This document shows positions 22,207 through 35,058 of a stretch of 64,000 nucleotides of DNA, piece by piece. The translations under genes were made by a program, and so were the position numbers. Each line of letters opens with the position of its first letter. Within the stretch, counting starts at the first letter, position 1. The DNA comes from Fremontodendron californicum (taxonomy: Eukaryota; Streptophyta; Magnoliopsida; Malvales; Malvaceae): assembly GCA_030761205.1 (NCBI GenBank), contig JAULJL010000020.1, positions 4,221,001 to 4,285,000 of the forward strand, written 5' to 3'. The notes beneath the pieces were generated by a model. It had not been told where the DNA came from. It ran no database searches and saw only the letters and a program-made list of their open reading frames with translations.

Positions 22207-25200
22207 TGTCGCAACCTAAAAAATAACGACGAGTCTCATCGCAAGACCTTATTATTCGTTAAGCGTGACATTTTAAAAAAAATCGAGGAAAAGTCGACTT
22301 AATTCCTCTAGAAAAATGAAGGTTTTGAAAATGACCTTAAAAAAGACATGGAGTCGCCACCAATCTTTTTAGCTAGGTGTGATCGGCCACCTATTAAAAC
22401 CGGTTTTATAAAATATTTTAAAAATTAATTAAAACATTTTAAAAACCAATTTCAAGTCTGCGTTTTAAACCAGAGAAATCAAAGAAGCGGGTTCGGGAGT
22501 CGGTTACGTGTGGGGAAGGATTAGCACCCCCACAACGCCCGTATAAATCGGTACCTTATTAATCGTGTGTTATCTCAAGTCTCGGTAAAAAGTTGGTTTT
22601 AAATTTAGTATTTCAAGTTAATTCCCAATTTAAAGAAAAATAATTTCATTTTTTTTATTGAAAATGATCCGGAATTTATAAATTCAAAATTTTCCTATAT
22701 TCCCCAACAAACGTGGCAAAATATAGAAATTTTTATTAGTTTTGGAAAACTTTCCGAATCATTCTCTTTTTTGAAAGAAAGATATTCCTTTATTAATGAT
22801 AATTGATGATATTCCCTCCAGCAAACCCGGTAGAGAACTCATGAATTATTTTAACTCGGGAATATCTTTATATTTTTTTATTGAAAACCATTATCCTTTT
22901 TTGAAAACATTTAAAAGAAATGAATATGTATATGCATGACATAAATAAAATGACATAGTACAGTCTAAATAATATAATGCAACCTAAATGACATGACAAA
23001 TATGAATGGTATGGCATATAATTTAAATGACATGGAATAAAATAATGCTATCATATAATATGCATGAAAATAAAAATGCAATGCATGAAATGTATTTTTT
23101 TCCTTTAATTAAGGAAATCCGTATATCTAAAAAGATATCCGGCTACCTTAGGAAAATATGTCAAATTAAATATTCTAAAACCAAAATACTTTGTGATTGT
23201 TTGAAAACAATTTTGAAAAGCTTGAATTATCAATAAAAATTGGGCTAAAAATTTTAAAATGGCTCTAATTTCCTAAGTTTAAAAAATCCGGACTTGACTA
23301 CCCTTAACCCGGGACTTGAAAAACCATTTTTAGAATTTGAAAAGGCTTAGAAACCACCCTAAGTCAGTAGCTAACTCTCCTAATCAGCCCACTCTAAGTA
23401 AATTAACCAAAACAGAAAAATGGTTTTTTTTTTAAAATTCAATTCTGACTCCACTGTCCAGTTTTAATCCACGATTTTTTATCCTATTTTTAAAAATTCC
23501 AAAAATTCTAAAAACAATACTGGAGACTCAAGACATGTAAAACTACACGAGAAAAAATCGGCTTAATTTTTTGATCAAAAATGAATTCCCAGAAAAACCA
23601 GAGATGTACGAGTTTTTGGAGGAAAAAAAACTGCTTTGTTTTTCTTTAAATTCAATTCTGACACCACTGTCCAGTTTTAATCCACGATTTTTTACCCTAT
23701 TTTTAAAAATTCCAAAAATTCTGAAAAAATTATTGGAGACTCAGGACATGTAAAAATACACGAGAAAAAATCGGCTTAATTGTTTGATCAAAGATGAATT
23801 CCCAGAAAAACCAGAGATGTACGAGTTTTTGGAGGAGAAAAAACTGCTTTGTTTTTCTTTAAATTCAATTCTGACTTCACTGTCCAGTTTTAATCCACGA
23901 TTTTTTACCCTATTTTTAAAAATTCCAAAAATTCTGAAACAATTATTGGAGACTCAGGACATGTAAAAATACACGGGAAAAAATCGACTTAATTTTCTGA
24001 TCAAAGATGAATTCCCAGAAAAACCAGAGATGTACGAGTTTTTGGAGGAGAAAAAACTGCTTTGTTTTTTATTTAAATTCAATTCTGACTTCACTGTCCA
24101 GTTTTAATCCACGATTTTTTACCCTATTTTTAAAAATTCCAAAAATTATGAAAAAATTATTGGAGACTCAGGACATGTAAAAATACACGGGAAAAAATCG
24201 ACTTAATTTTCTGATCAAAGATGAATTCCCAGAAAAATCGAAGATGTACGAGTTTTGGGTGGAAAAAAACTGCTTTGCCAACACATTTTTTTTGTCTTTG
24301 ATAAAATCATTTAAAAACCAAAATAAAAATATTTGAAACTCATAGAATGACTTGAAGACAGTAGCTAGGACTTTTTGAAAGTTAGATAAAAATTGGCTAA
24401 GTAAAAAAAATCACAAAGGTAGAATAATCAATTTGACAAACTTAATTTTCCACAAGTGTGCTCAAGAGAGCATGATCTTGAACCATTAATTGGCTCAAGT
24501 CATTATTCAAGTGGCATGAACATGAAATGCATGAAACAATGCAGCAAACATAATGCATGAAATGCATGGATCTAAACCTAAATGTAAGGAAAATGCATGA
24601 CATAAATAATATGGCCTAGACCTAACATGAACTTGCATGGCATTTAATGTAACCTAGACCTAAGATATGCATGGCATTTTCACAAACACAAGGCATGTTT
24701 AATTCAAAAATCCAACCAAATATCATGCAAATGCAAAAACCTAACAACTAGCATGACAAAAATGCAACGCACAATGCAAAACACATGGAGTAGCCAAATG
24801 GCCCCAAGCTCCAACAAGCATGGCATTTTCACAAACACTTGGCATGCTAGCATGAAAAACTAAGTCATAACACAAAAATTACACAAGCATTTTCACAAAC
24901 ACCTAATATACTAAATCTAAAACATGCTCACTAAGATATAAAACAAGAATCATGCAAAGAATCACACAAGCATTTTCACAAACACTTAATATGCTAACTC
25001 TAAAACATGCTCAAATTTAAACAACATAAAAACAGAAAATTAAAAATATAAAAACATGATATCTAAGACATAAATGGCAATAAACAAGGCAACCAAATTA
25101 AATATAACTTAAGAACATGAAATAACATAACATTTAAAACATCAAAAACAAAGAAAATAGCATAAACAATATGGTAAAATGAATAAAAAAACAACAACTT

Positions 25201-27216
25201 AAAATAAATAATGTAGGCCATTTGGCCATGGTGAGTTTATTGTAAAAACAAAATGTAAAAAAAAAAAATACTTAAGAAAGGAAATGAAGGAAGAACAAGA
25301 AACATTATTTTAAAATGAAAACTCACCAAGTAGAGATTAAAATAGCAAAAAATAAGAACAAAAAATGAAAGTGCAAGAGTTGGTGCTCAAGAGCAACCTC
25401 AAGAAGCTAATATTTCAAGCTTTTCTCTTCAAACTTTCCTTTTTTTCTAAACTTTTCTTTTTTTGCTCTCAACCAAGAAGATAAAAACTAAGAAAAACTA
25501 ATAGAAATCAGCCAAAATGGAAAAGAAAAAACAAAATCTGCCTTCCTCCTCTAGGGTTGGCCTAAATGCATGGTTATATAGCCTCCAAGATGTTGTCATT
25601 TTTGTGTAACCTAATTTCCATCAAATGGCCAATAATTCAAGATGAAAAGTCATGAAATTACCACTTTTAGATTAGCATCTCAGCCCTCTCAAATTACAGC
25701 TATGCAAAAATAATGTTGACATCTTTCTTAACCTATGTGGTTTAATCACCATGGCTTGATCAAAGAGAATGGTTAACTAACTCTTGATTTTTAACCACTT
25801 GATTGAAAAAATTAGAAGCTTCCTCCTTTCTTTGGGCTTGGTCATGCCAACACTTCTCTTTTCCAGCCCAACTCTGATTTTTTGAATGGCCAAAAAAGCC
25901 CTTTTCGGTTGCTTGGGTGAAATGACCATTTTGCCCCCCGGATGCAAGTAAATATCAAACGGACTCCAAATTCAATTTTTATTTTTTTAATACTTCCAAA
26001 ATAATAAAATATTGAGTTCTGGAAGTTTTCAAAATTATCCGAGTCCGTTTGCTATTTATTTGGATTTTTTCTTCCCAAAAATGCCTTTTTATGCCCCTAC
26101 ATTTTACCATTTTTTAAACGAGCTCCAAATCAAGATTTTTATTCACCAATCTCTTCAAAATAATTAAAAAGTGTGATCTGGAAGTTTTCATAATTTTTGG
26201 AGCTCATTTGGTATTTTTTCGGGATTTATCGGCTTGAATTACAGCAAAGGAAGCCCGGGATTTGGCCATTTTGCAAACGAACTCGGAATCAAGATTTTCT
26301 TTCGCCAATCTCTTCCAAATAATTTAAAAATGAGATTTGCGAAATTTCAGAATTTTTGGAGTCCATTTGCTATTTTTCCGGGATTTTCCTTTTTGAATTA
26401 CTGCATAAGAAGCCCGGGATTTGGCCATTTTGCAAACGAACTCGGAATCAAGATTTTCTTTCGCCAATCTCCTTCAAATGATTTTAAGAATGAGATTGAC
26501 AAACTTTCCATAATTTTCGGAGTCCATTTGCTATTTTTCCCAAATTTTTCCAATTTTGCCCTTTTATCTCCGAAACCCGGTTTTGCTCAAAACAAATCCG
26601 ATTTTCAGATTTTCTTCAATCTGAGCCTTGGGCCATCCTTTTTAACCATTCTTCATCCATTGGGGGCTTTGGTCTTACCAAGTCGGGCCATTTCTGTGAT
26701 TCTTCCCGATTTCACCGAAATCCACTAAAACCCTAATTCTCCGTTTTCTCCCGGATTGACTTTTCTTTTGGTTTTTCTTGCAAGTGACTTCTCCATTACC
26801 CGTAGTCAGTGCTTATCTTCCATTTGGAACCTTCAATTTTGACCAGTTTGATCGTTTAAGCACTTTTCCCCAAATTTCTCGGATTAGAGTTTTCTTTCTA
26901 CTGAATCTCCAAATCCCAACTTCCGAACTCCATATCTTTCAATGTAGAACTCGGATTATCAAAATTCCTTCGCCATTTTTCAATTGAACTTAAAATCTTG
27001 ATTTTGAAAGTGGGTTGACTTTTTCAGTAGCTGACTTTTTTGGGGTTGACTTTTTCGGGGTTGACTTTTTTCAAGTTTGACTTTTTGTGCTCGCCCTCTT
27101 AAACTAAGTCTCGGAGTACCACCTGCAGGATGAAAACAGTCTTTTTATACTCGGAAACATCAATATAGGAAGAAAACATACCTGTTTAGTGGCCCGGACA
27201 AAATTAGGTGTCTACA
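22207..27216 (-). repeat. Element C 3' LTR (5010 bp)
   Basis: On the plus strand it runs TGTCGCAACC ... TTAGGTGTCTACA. This is the full-length LTR. It includes the 213-bp tandem array at 23430-24290. Confidence 0.93.
23430..24290 (-). repeat. Four-unit 213-bp tandem array in the 3' LTR of C
   Basis: The anchor ATGAATTCCC recurs at 23581, 23794, 24007 and 24221, a period of 213-214 bp. Solo LTR B carries one unit (about 17040-17260). Because 213 is a multiple of three, near-identical 60-residue frames appear, but they are by-products of the repeat. Confidence 0.88.
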
Positions 27217-27229
27217 GCTGCCCCTCTTT
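27217..27229 (-). promoter_or_regulatory. Polypurine tract of element C
   Basis: AAAGAGGGGCAGC on the minus strand, directly adjoining the TGTAGACACC start of the 3' LTR. Position and composition are as expected for plus-strand priming. Confidence 0.75.
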
Positions 27230-27589
27230 GGCTATTGCTGAGAATCAGGAATCAGGCAAAGATAAACCAACACTAATTTTGTACGGTCAGTGAAATCACA
27301 TGGAAAGGAAAGGGGTTTTCTTTTTCATTTCTTCATTCATTTTTGCATTTTGCATTTTTTATTTTCTTTTTTCATTTTCTATTTTTTTCATTTTTTGTTC
27401 TTTTTTCTTTTTTTTTCAATTTTTTTTTTTTTTTGAAAACAGTAAATTGAAGATTTGTCTTTAAATTGAATTCCCTGCCTAAACAAGGCTCGATTCGTCT
27501 TAAGGAAACGAATTCGATTTGCAAGAAGGAAATGACCTCGACGATGGTCTCGGGGCATTAACCTGTCTTGTTCTCAGCTGTGTTTAAAA

Positions 27590-29590
27590 TTCTGGATATC
27601 TCCTCCAGAAGCTTCGGCTATCACCACCAAAGTCTTGCTCATTTTTTTTTTATGTAAAAATTCTGGGTATCACCTCCAGAAGCTTCAGCTATCACCACCG
27701 AAGACTTTCTATCTTTTCAAAGGATTTTAAAACTCTGGATATCTCCACCAGAGGCTTCAGCTATCACCACCAAAGTCTTGCTCATTTTTAAAACTGTAAA
27801 ATTCTGGGTATCATCTCCAGAAGCTTCAGCTATCGCCACCGAAGACTTTCTACCTTTTCAAAGGACTTTAAAAAAAACTCTGGATATCTCCACCAGAGGC
27901 TTCAGCTATCACCACCGAAGACTTGTTCATAAATAAAAAAAGTACCTCGACGATGATTTCGGGGCTCGACTCGCCTTAAGGAAACGAAATCGATTATACC
28001 TGAAAGCTTTAAGAGATGATGCAAATGCTTCATGATGCAAATGCAAATGTCTTTTGTTGATGCAAACGCTTCTTGATGTAGATGCAAATGACTTAGATTG
28101 GTGCAAATGTCTTTGATGCAAATGTAAATGACTTGATTTGATGCAAACTTTCTTGATGCAGATTTAACTAACTTAGATTGATGCAAATGCATCTTGATGT
28201 AGATGCACATGTTGAAAAAAATTCTGGATAACTCATTCAAAAGAAGATTTCTCATTTTTCAAAATTATAAAACCCTGGATATCTCCACCAGAGGCTTCAG
28301 CTATCACCACCGAAGACTTCTTCATTTTTAAAACTGTAAAATTTTGGATATCCCCACCAGAAGCTTTGGCTATCACCACCAAAGACTTGCTCAATATAAA
28401 ATTCTAGATAACTCATATAGAAGAAGATTTCTCATGTTTCAAAATTATAAAACCCTGGATATCTCCACCAGAGGCTTCAGCTATCACCACCGAAGACTTA
28501 TTCACTTTTAAAACTGCAAAATTCTGGATATCACCACCAGAAGCTTTGGCTATCACCACCAAAGACTTGGTCATTGTAAAATTCTGGGTAACTCCTTCAG
28601 AATAAAATTTCTCATTTTTCAAAATTATAAAACCCTGGATATCTCCACCAGAGGCTTCAGCTATCACTATCGAAGATTTGTTCACTTTTAAAACTGTAAA
28701 ATTCTGGATATCCCCACCAGAAGCTTTGGTTATCACCACCAAAGACTTGCTCATTGTAAAATTCTGGGTAACTCCTTCAGAATAAAATTTCTCATTTTTC
28801 AAAATTATAAAACCCTGGATATCTCCACCAGAGGCTTCAGCTATCACCACTGAAGACTTGTTCACTTTTAAAACTGCAAAATTCTGGATATCACCACCAG
28901 AAGCTTTGGCTATCACCACCAAAGACTTGCTCATTGTAAAATTCTGGGTAACTCCTTCAGAATAAAATTTCTCATGTTTTCAAAATTATAAACCCTGGAT
29001 ATCTCCACCAGAGGCTTCAGCTATCACCACCGAAGACTTGTTCACTTTTAAAACTGTAAAATTCTGGATATCCCCACCAGAAGCTTTGGCTATCACCACC
29101 AAAGACTTGCTCATTGTAAAATTCTGGGTAACTCCTTCAGAATAAAATTTCTCATGTTTTAAAATTATAAAACCCTGGATATCTCCACCAGAGGCTTCAG
29201 CTATCACCACCGAAGACTTGTTCACTTTCAAAACTGCAAAATTCTGGATATCACCACCGAAGACTTGCTCATTGTAAAATTCTGGATATCCCCACCAGAA
29301 GAAAATTTCTCATGTTTTAAAATTATAAAACCCTGGATATCTCCACCAGAGGCTTCAGCTATCACCACCGAAGACTTGTTCACTTTTAAAACTGCAAATT
29401 TCTAGATATCACCACCGAAGACTTGCTCATCGTAAAATTCTGGATATCCCCACCAGAAGAAAATTTCTCATTTTTCAAAATTATAAAACTCTGGATATCT
29501 CCACCAGAGGCTTCAACTATCACCACCGAAGACTTGTTCACTTTTTAAAAATTGTAAAATTCTGGATATCCCCACCAGAAGCTTTGAGAA
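27590..29590 (-). repeat. 180-bp tandem array in element C internal region
   Basis: CTGGATATCTCCACCAGAGG recurs at 28455, 28635, 28815, 28995 and 29175, exactly 180 bp apart. Each unit contains two or three diverged sub-repeats of about 88 bp (CTGGATATCnCCACCAGA..ATCACCACC..AAGACTTG). Flanking units at 27590-28450 and 29250-29590 are more irregular. On the minus strand a repeat of about 60 residues (AEASGGDIQGFIILK, VIAKASGGDIQNF) stays open for up to 173 codons. Confidence 0.9.
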
Positions 29591-32500
29591 ATGATGCAGA
29601 TGCACATGTCTTTTAACAAGGTGCTCATGCTTCATGGTGCAAATGTAAAATATTTCTTAGTGCAAATGCAAATGGCCTGGATTGATGCCCATGTTTCATG
29701 ATGCAGATGCCCCTACTAATTGTGTTCATGTAACTGGTTTATGAATGGTGTAACTACAATTACCACACAATAATGAAAATGCAACGATTCTAGAAATGAT
29801 GCAATTGCTTGAGATGACACAAATGCGAATTCCATGAAGAATGTAAATGTAAAGGTAAAATGCAGATGCTTATGGAATAATGCCAATGCAAATACCCATG
29901 AATGATGCAAATGCTTGCCGACACTGTGCAGATGCAAAAGCTCGATAAAGAGATGAGTGTTTATGAGTGATGCAAATGCCCCCGGTTGTTTTTCTAGACT
30001 TTGGTTTAGCCTTTCAAATTCATTTTTCCTCTTCAAATCAGAGTATATCTTCAATTCATTTTGGCTATTCTCTTTGCCTCAACAGTTTTCAAACTTTCAT
30101 CAACAGAGATCTGAACTGGGTTCGATATCTTCTTCTCATATCTGGAAGTCAGGACCTATCCTGGCAGTTCTATATCTTTGGGTTAGAAAAATCCTTGTCT
30201 CATGTCAACATCAAAAATGGGTATTTCAAAAATATTTTTATTTTCCCTTTTTGAAAAACAATTTTGCTTATTTAAGGAAAACTTCTAAGCCAAAAATTTT
30301 AACTCCACAGTGTATGATGTACAAATCTTTTGATGACTGATGATCACTGTTAGAAAATTCCCTAAGTATTAATTTGGGTTTTTCAATTTGAAATGACAAA
30401 GCTCGATACAACAAGATTTTGGTTTTTCCAGGAAAACTTCACAACAAAAATGTATGTCCCTTCTAGGCTCACAAATGGAACAGATTTTATAAATCATGAA
30501 TTCATTGAGAACCAAACAAATTTAACATTCTTGTAGTTTCCAATATCAAGGTATTTTGACAAGCGTCAAGATTGGCTGGGATGTTTAAATCGGAAAGTTT
30601 GATCTTGGAGGAAAAAAAGATTCAATTTTTGAAGACAATCCTCCGAATGAGAGCTGACAATTTGGGGGGTTCAGGAATTCCTAGATGTTCCTCGATAACC
30701 ACCTTTTTTTAAGATGACCTTCTCTTTTTGGGGTATCGACACTATCATAGATGGTATCAAAAATTCCTATTCTACTCTAGACCGCCCATTTTTGGGTTTT
30801 CGCCCTAAAATCCCATTCTTTTCAATTTTTCTTCTTTTTTTTTGTTTTTTTTTTGTTTTGTTTTTGTTCTACCATACACTTGAGAATTATAAATTCTTCC
30901 TTAGTGAAATGATAATTCGATGAAATGGGATAAAATCTGAAGAAAAACCTTTCAGATTAAATATTCATGCTTGATCAAAATGGACTTTTAAAGCATATAA
31001 TGTAGGCCATGGCTCAGGGTTCAGAAAGAAAGGATAAATAGGCCCAAAATATGTGTTTGAGGGTAATCAGATCAAGGATCATTTCTTGAGGAGGATCTTC
31101 TTTGAAGCATTTGTCCCTTCTTGGACATTTCTTTCCTTTTGACTTTGCTCTTTTTCTTCCTTGCTCTTGGCTTTCAATTTTCTTTTTCATTGTGTTTTTC
31201 TTTTGTTTTTCTTGGTTTTCATTTCACCATCTTTTTCTCTTCTTTTTCTTTGACAGAGTGAGCCCGTATTTATTCGGGGCTCCATTTGCTTTGTGTCTGT
31301 CCTTGAGCTATCACTCATTTCTCAATGATCTTTGAAAAGATCTTTCCTCGCATTTGCCCCCCAGTGTAGAGGGTAATCCTTGATCAGGGTTCAAAGAAGA
31401 AAGAATTCTTTTGGCTCAAAAGGGGTGACTATGGATAATTTCTTTTTGTGTGAAAGGGATATGAAAGATGGCCATTTCTCATGTCAAGCACAAATATTCA
31501 CATTGAAAAGCAATCCCCAGGGGAAATAGATATTCAGAATTTCATTTTGCACTTCGGAATCATCCGAATTCTCATATGCATGATATCACAAATTTTTTTT
31601 TTTTCGTCGCACGCCCCCAATGATTCATGCATTAGCCCATCCTTCTTCACTATGTATCCATCATTTCCACATATGATGCCCCAATTTGATTAACCATGCG
31701 AATTTGTATCAACGAGGAACATTGCAAGTCTAGGTCTGTTTTGAAAAGGCTGAGTTTCCAATCTAAGTTCTTTGAAGAGACAAGGAAAATATGACCCAAA
31801 AACAGGTTTTCTCTAGGACAGGGGATAATCTAGTTTAATCATTGTGCCCCAGGGTGTCAATCATGAAGTGACGTCTAAGCAATTAGTGTTTTGTGGTCAT
31901 TGGGAAAGGTCATGAATGGTTTTAGCAAAATCTTGACACACACCAAATTATCAAAATCTGGATTCTTGAAAGAATGTCTCATTTGTTTGATTTTCAAGGA
32001 ATTTGAAAATTTTCGAAAAGTTCGTTCCTTTGTTCATAGCCTAGACTAAGATCTATGTCTTTGCTTATTCTGTGATGACAATGGTTTTATGAAGTCAAAT
32101 CATTCATATTCCTTGAAGCATGAGGTCTTTCAAATGGTCTCGGTTCAAAAGATTTAGGCTTAGGAAAGCCTAAAAGAAAAGGCTAAAGATATTGGGTCAT
32201 TTCTAACAATGATCATCAATATTCTCAAGATTGTTCATTATTTCATGTGAAAACCACTTATTTATTGTGTACCACAAATTTTCTCAAAGTTTCATTTTTT
32301 TATTTTTTTATTTTTTTTTTCAAATTTATTGCTAAAATAAAATGAACACAAAATATTTAAATTCAAAATTTATTTATTTCATGTAGATGTCATCATGAGA
32401 CAAAAGCTTTCATCATCAAAGTGTAGAAATATATGCATCAGAATGCTCCTATTGACATGCTTTCAAAGATAACAAATCTTATCCTAAAAATTCTTCAAGA
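29590..32500. other. Element C internal region, non-coding middle part
   Basis: The left part is rich in GATGCAAATGC motifs (29590-29990). The rest is long T/TC-rich and mixed sequence with no recognisable reading frame of gag, protease, reverse transcriptase, RNase H or integrase on either strand. Confidence 0.6.
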
Positions 32501-32510
32501 GGAAATCAAT

Positions 32511-32711
32511 CTATGGTAAAACAAATTTCCAATGTTCGATAAGCTCTGGAATCAAAATGCCATCATGGACAAGACCTTCAATTCTTTCCTTCAGTTGTCT
32601 GCATTTTTTAGTCGAATGCCCAATTGCCCCAATGTGATACTTGCACTTGCTGTTGGGGTCATAGCTTTTAGCTGACGAAGAAAACTCTTCAAAGCTAAGC
32701 CAATTTCTATT
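32511..32711 (-). pseudogene. Gag zinc-knuckle remnant of the Tat/Ogre type in element C
   Basis: Minus-strand frame, about 60 codons between stops. It contains SYDPNSKCKYHIGAIGHST, then KKCRQLKERIEGLV and DGILIPEL. The spacing C-x2-H-x5-H-x4-C followed by a leucine/valine-rich helix matches the gag zinc-binding segment I know from plant Tat/Ogre Ty3/gypsy elements. Upstream and downstream gag parts are absent, replaced by repeats. It supports the minus orientation and family placement given by the primer site. Confidence 0.72.
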
Positions 32712-32719
32712 TCATCTTA

Positions 32720-33930
32720 TTAATGTGTTTCATGATGAATGAGCTATGAATGTCATGAGTGCAATTTGATGCATGTGAAGGATAAACAAAGTTATGTGTG
32801 GTCATATACAGTGGAAACATGTTGACCATGTATGTTATAAATGCAACACGATGCCAACATGATGCATTTACATGAGAAAAATCAATGCATGGATATATGC
32901 AATGAATGACTATGTATGTTCCAAATGCATTTCCCAATGAATGATCATATACACTATCAATGCCACACAATGTCAATTATGATGCATGTGAAGAATAAAT
33001 GATTGACACAGAGTATATACAAAGAAAATCATGCTGATCGTGTATGTCATGAATGCCACCTGATGCCAATATGAAAAATTAATGCATGAGCATATCATGA
33101 TGACTGTGTATGCCATGAATGCAACCTGATGCCAACATGATGCATGTAAAAAATAAGCAAATTAATGCATGGATATATACAATGAATGACCATGTATGTT
33201 CCAAATGCATTTCCCAATGAATGATCATATACACTATGAATGCCATACAATGTCAATTATGATGCATGTGAAGAATAAATGACTGACACAGAGTATATAC
33301 AAAGAAAGTCATGCTGGCCGTGTATGTCATGAATGCAACCTGATGCCAATATGAAAAATTAATGCATGAGCATAACATGACGACTATGTATGCCACGAAT
33401 GCACCCTGATGCCAACATGATGCATGTAAAAAATAAGCAAATTAATGCATGGATTTATATAGGAAAATCATTTCTGACTATGAATGCATGAATGCAACTT
33501 GATGCTACCATGATGCATATAAAGAAAGAATAAATTGATATATGGATATATACAGAAAAATCATGCTGACTATGAATGCATGAATGCAACTTGACGCTAA
33601 CATGATGCATATAGAGAAAGAATAAATTGATATATGGATATATACAGAAAAATCATGCTGACTATGAATGCATGAATGCAACTTGATGCCAACATGATGC
33701 ATGTAAAGAAAGAATAAATTGATATATGGATATATATAGAAAAATCATGCTGACTATGAATGCATGAATGCAACTTGATGCCAACATGATGCATGTAAAG
33801 AAAGAATAAATTCATACATAAGTATATACAAATAATGACCATGCATGTCATAAACGTATCTTACAATGAATGACCATGCATGCTATGACTATAACATGAT
33901 GTCAAAATGATACATGCAAAAATAAATGAA
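32720..33930 (-). repeat. GATGCATG-rich satellite array in element C, core period 92 bp
   Basis: TATGAATGCATGAATGC recurs at about 33479, 33571, 33663 and 33755 (period 92). To its left a longer module repeats with a spacing of 280 bp (for example 32941 and 33221). Both modules share ATGCCAACATGATGCATGTAA. Open frames here are repeat by-products. Confidence 0.8.
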
Positions 33931-35034
33931 TTAACACAATTTTTTTTTTTTTTTGATTTTTTTTTTTGATAAACCAATCACATCATTTTCAAAAGAATTT
34001 CAGGGTGGATCTTACTATGGTACAATATGCAAATGTTCATGTGACACTACCGGTTTTATGAAATCATCAAATTAAATTACCAACTGTTTATTGCAAAGAA
34101 TGAGATCAATAATACAACCAAAAATGTACATGCTCGATTTACACATGCATGAAATGTGCAACATGCAAAAATGCTTGAAACAGGATTTTTTTTTGTTTTT
34201 TTTTTTTTTGTTTTTAATAAAAAACAGCTAATGAACATCCGCCCCAACAATATCTGCTTATTTAGGCATCACGATGCCTTTGAGGCGGAGTATCACATTT
34301 ATTACGGGCGATGTACGTACATCGTTGCCCGATCTACCACACTTATTCGGAGTGCAAAATAGGTAATAAAAAGTTTAGAAATGTCCCTCCATGTGTTCCT
34401 ATTTTCGGTATATCTAACGGAAATTCGGGATGGCTTCGCCTAGGTTCAACTATATGAGGGTGAATCGGTTCTAAGGCCCCGAATTGTTCCTCACTGTCGT
34501 CGGTGAAGGCTAGTAAGGCACCCCGATAAAAGCGGGTTCAATTCGTTAGAGTATATTTTCCTATGCCCATGCGGAGGATCATCACGAAGGCATTAGGTAC
34601 TTTATACTCCGAAAGTGTTTCACTAGCCCATACGGAGGATCAATCACGAAGGCTTAGTTACTTTACTCCCACTTAAAAGGACGGAACCCGGGTAGAGGAT
34701 TCATGTTATGCAAATGCACGTGTAGTGTGTGTGGAGAAACAAAACAAACCTGTCACCACCTATTCTACACCCCTTATTCTAAATGCCCTAGCAATTAAAA
34801 CATTCAAGAATAGTGTAACGCATTAACCAACAAGCAATTATAATATACAACCTTAAATAGCTAGAGAACAATAATAAAATGCATGCACATGAGTATGAAC
34901 ATATTTAAAAATATTTTATTATTTTCAAAATTCTCCTTATTAAAAAAATGTGGGAATTAAAATTAAATACCAATTAAACCAACAAAACCGAGACTTTGAT
35001 AACACACGACTAATTCTAGGCCTGACTCTCTAAT
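33931..35034. other. Element C 5' untranslated-type region next to the primer site
   Basis: Non-coding. It contains T runs near 33940 and 34180, and a block at 34250-34700 with repeated CCGATAAAAG/CGGAGGATCATCACGAAGGC motifs (34574-34592 and 34631-34650). No gene is recognised. Confidence 0.5.
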
Positions 35035-35036
35035 AT

Positions 35037-35055
35037 GTCCCCAGCGGAGTCGCCA
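35037..35055 (-). promoter_or_regulatory. Primer-binding site of element C (tRNA-Arg type)
   Basis: On the minus strand TGGCGACTCCGCTGGGGAC, three bases after the end of the 5' LTR. It is the complement of a tRNA 3' end reading GUCCCCAGCGGAGUCGCCA, which corresponds to a plant tRNA-Arg, the primer reported for Ogre elements. Confidence 0.85.
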
Positions 35056-35058
35056 AGC

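Noticed and set aside
23571..23966. Two similar 60-codon frames in the C LTR (also 36423-36818)
   Set aside because: Both are units of the 213-bp tandem repeat within an LTR.
26234..26987. 164- and 69-codon frames as gag-like coding
   Set aside because: They lie in the LTR of element C on the strand opposite to the element. The frame consists of repeated FGHFANELGIKIFFRQS-type blocks from an internal LTR duplication.
28413..28934. 173-codon minus-strand frame as a protein gene
   Set aside because: It lies wholly in the 180-bp tandem array of element C. The frame stays open because the period is a multiple of three, and no promoter or known domain is visible.
27590..29590. CRISPR-like array
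   Set aside because: The units are contiguous 180-bp repeats without unique spacers, inside a plant retrotransposon.
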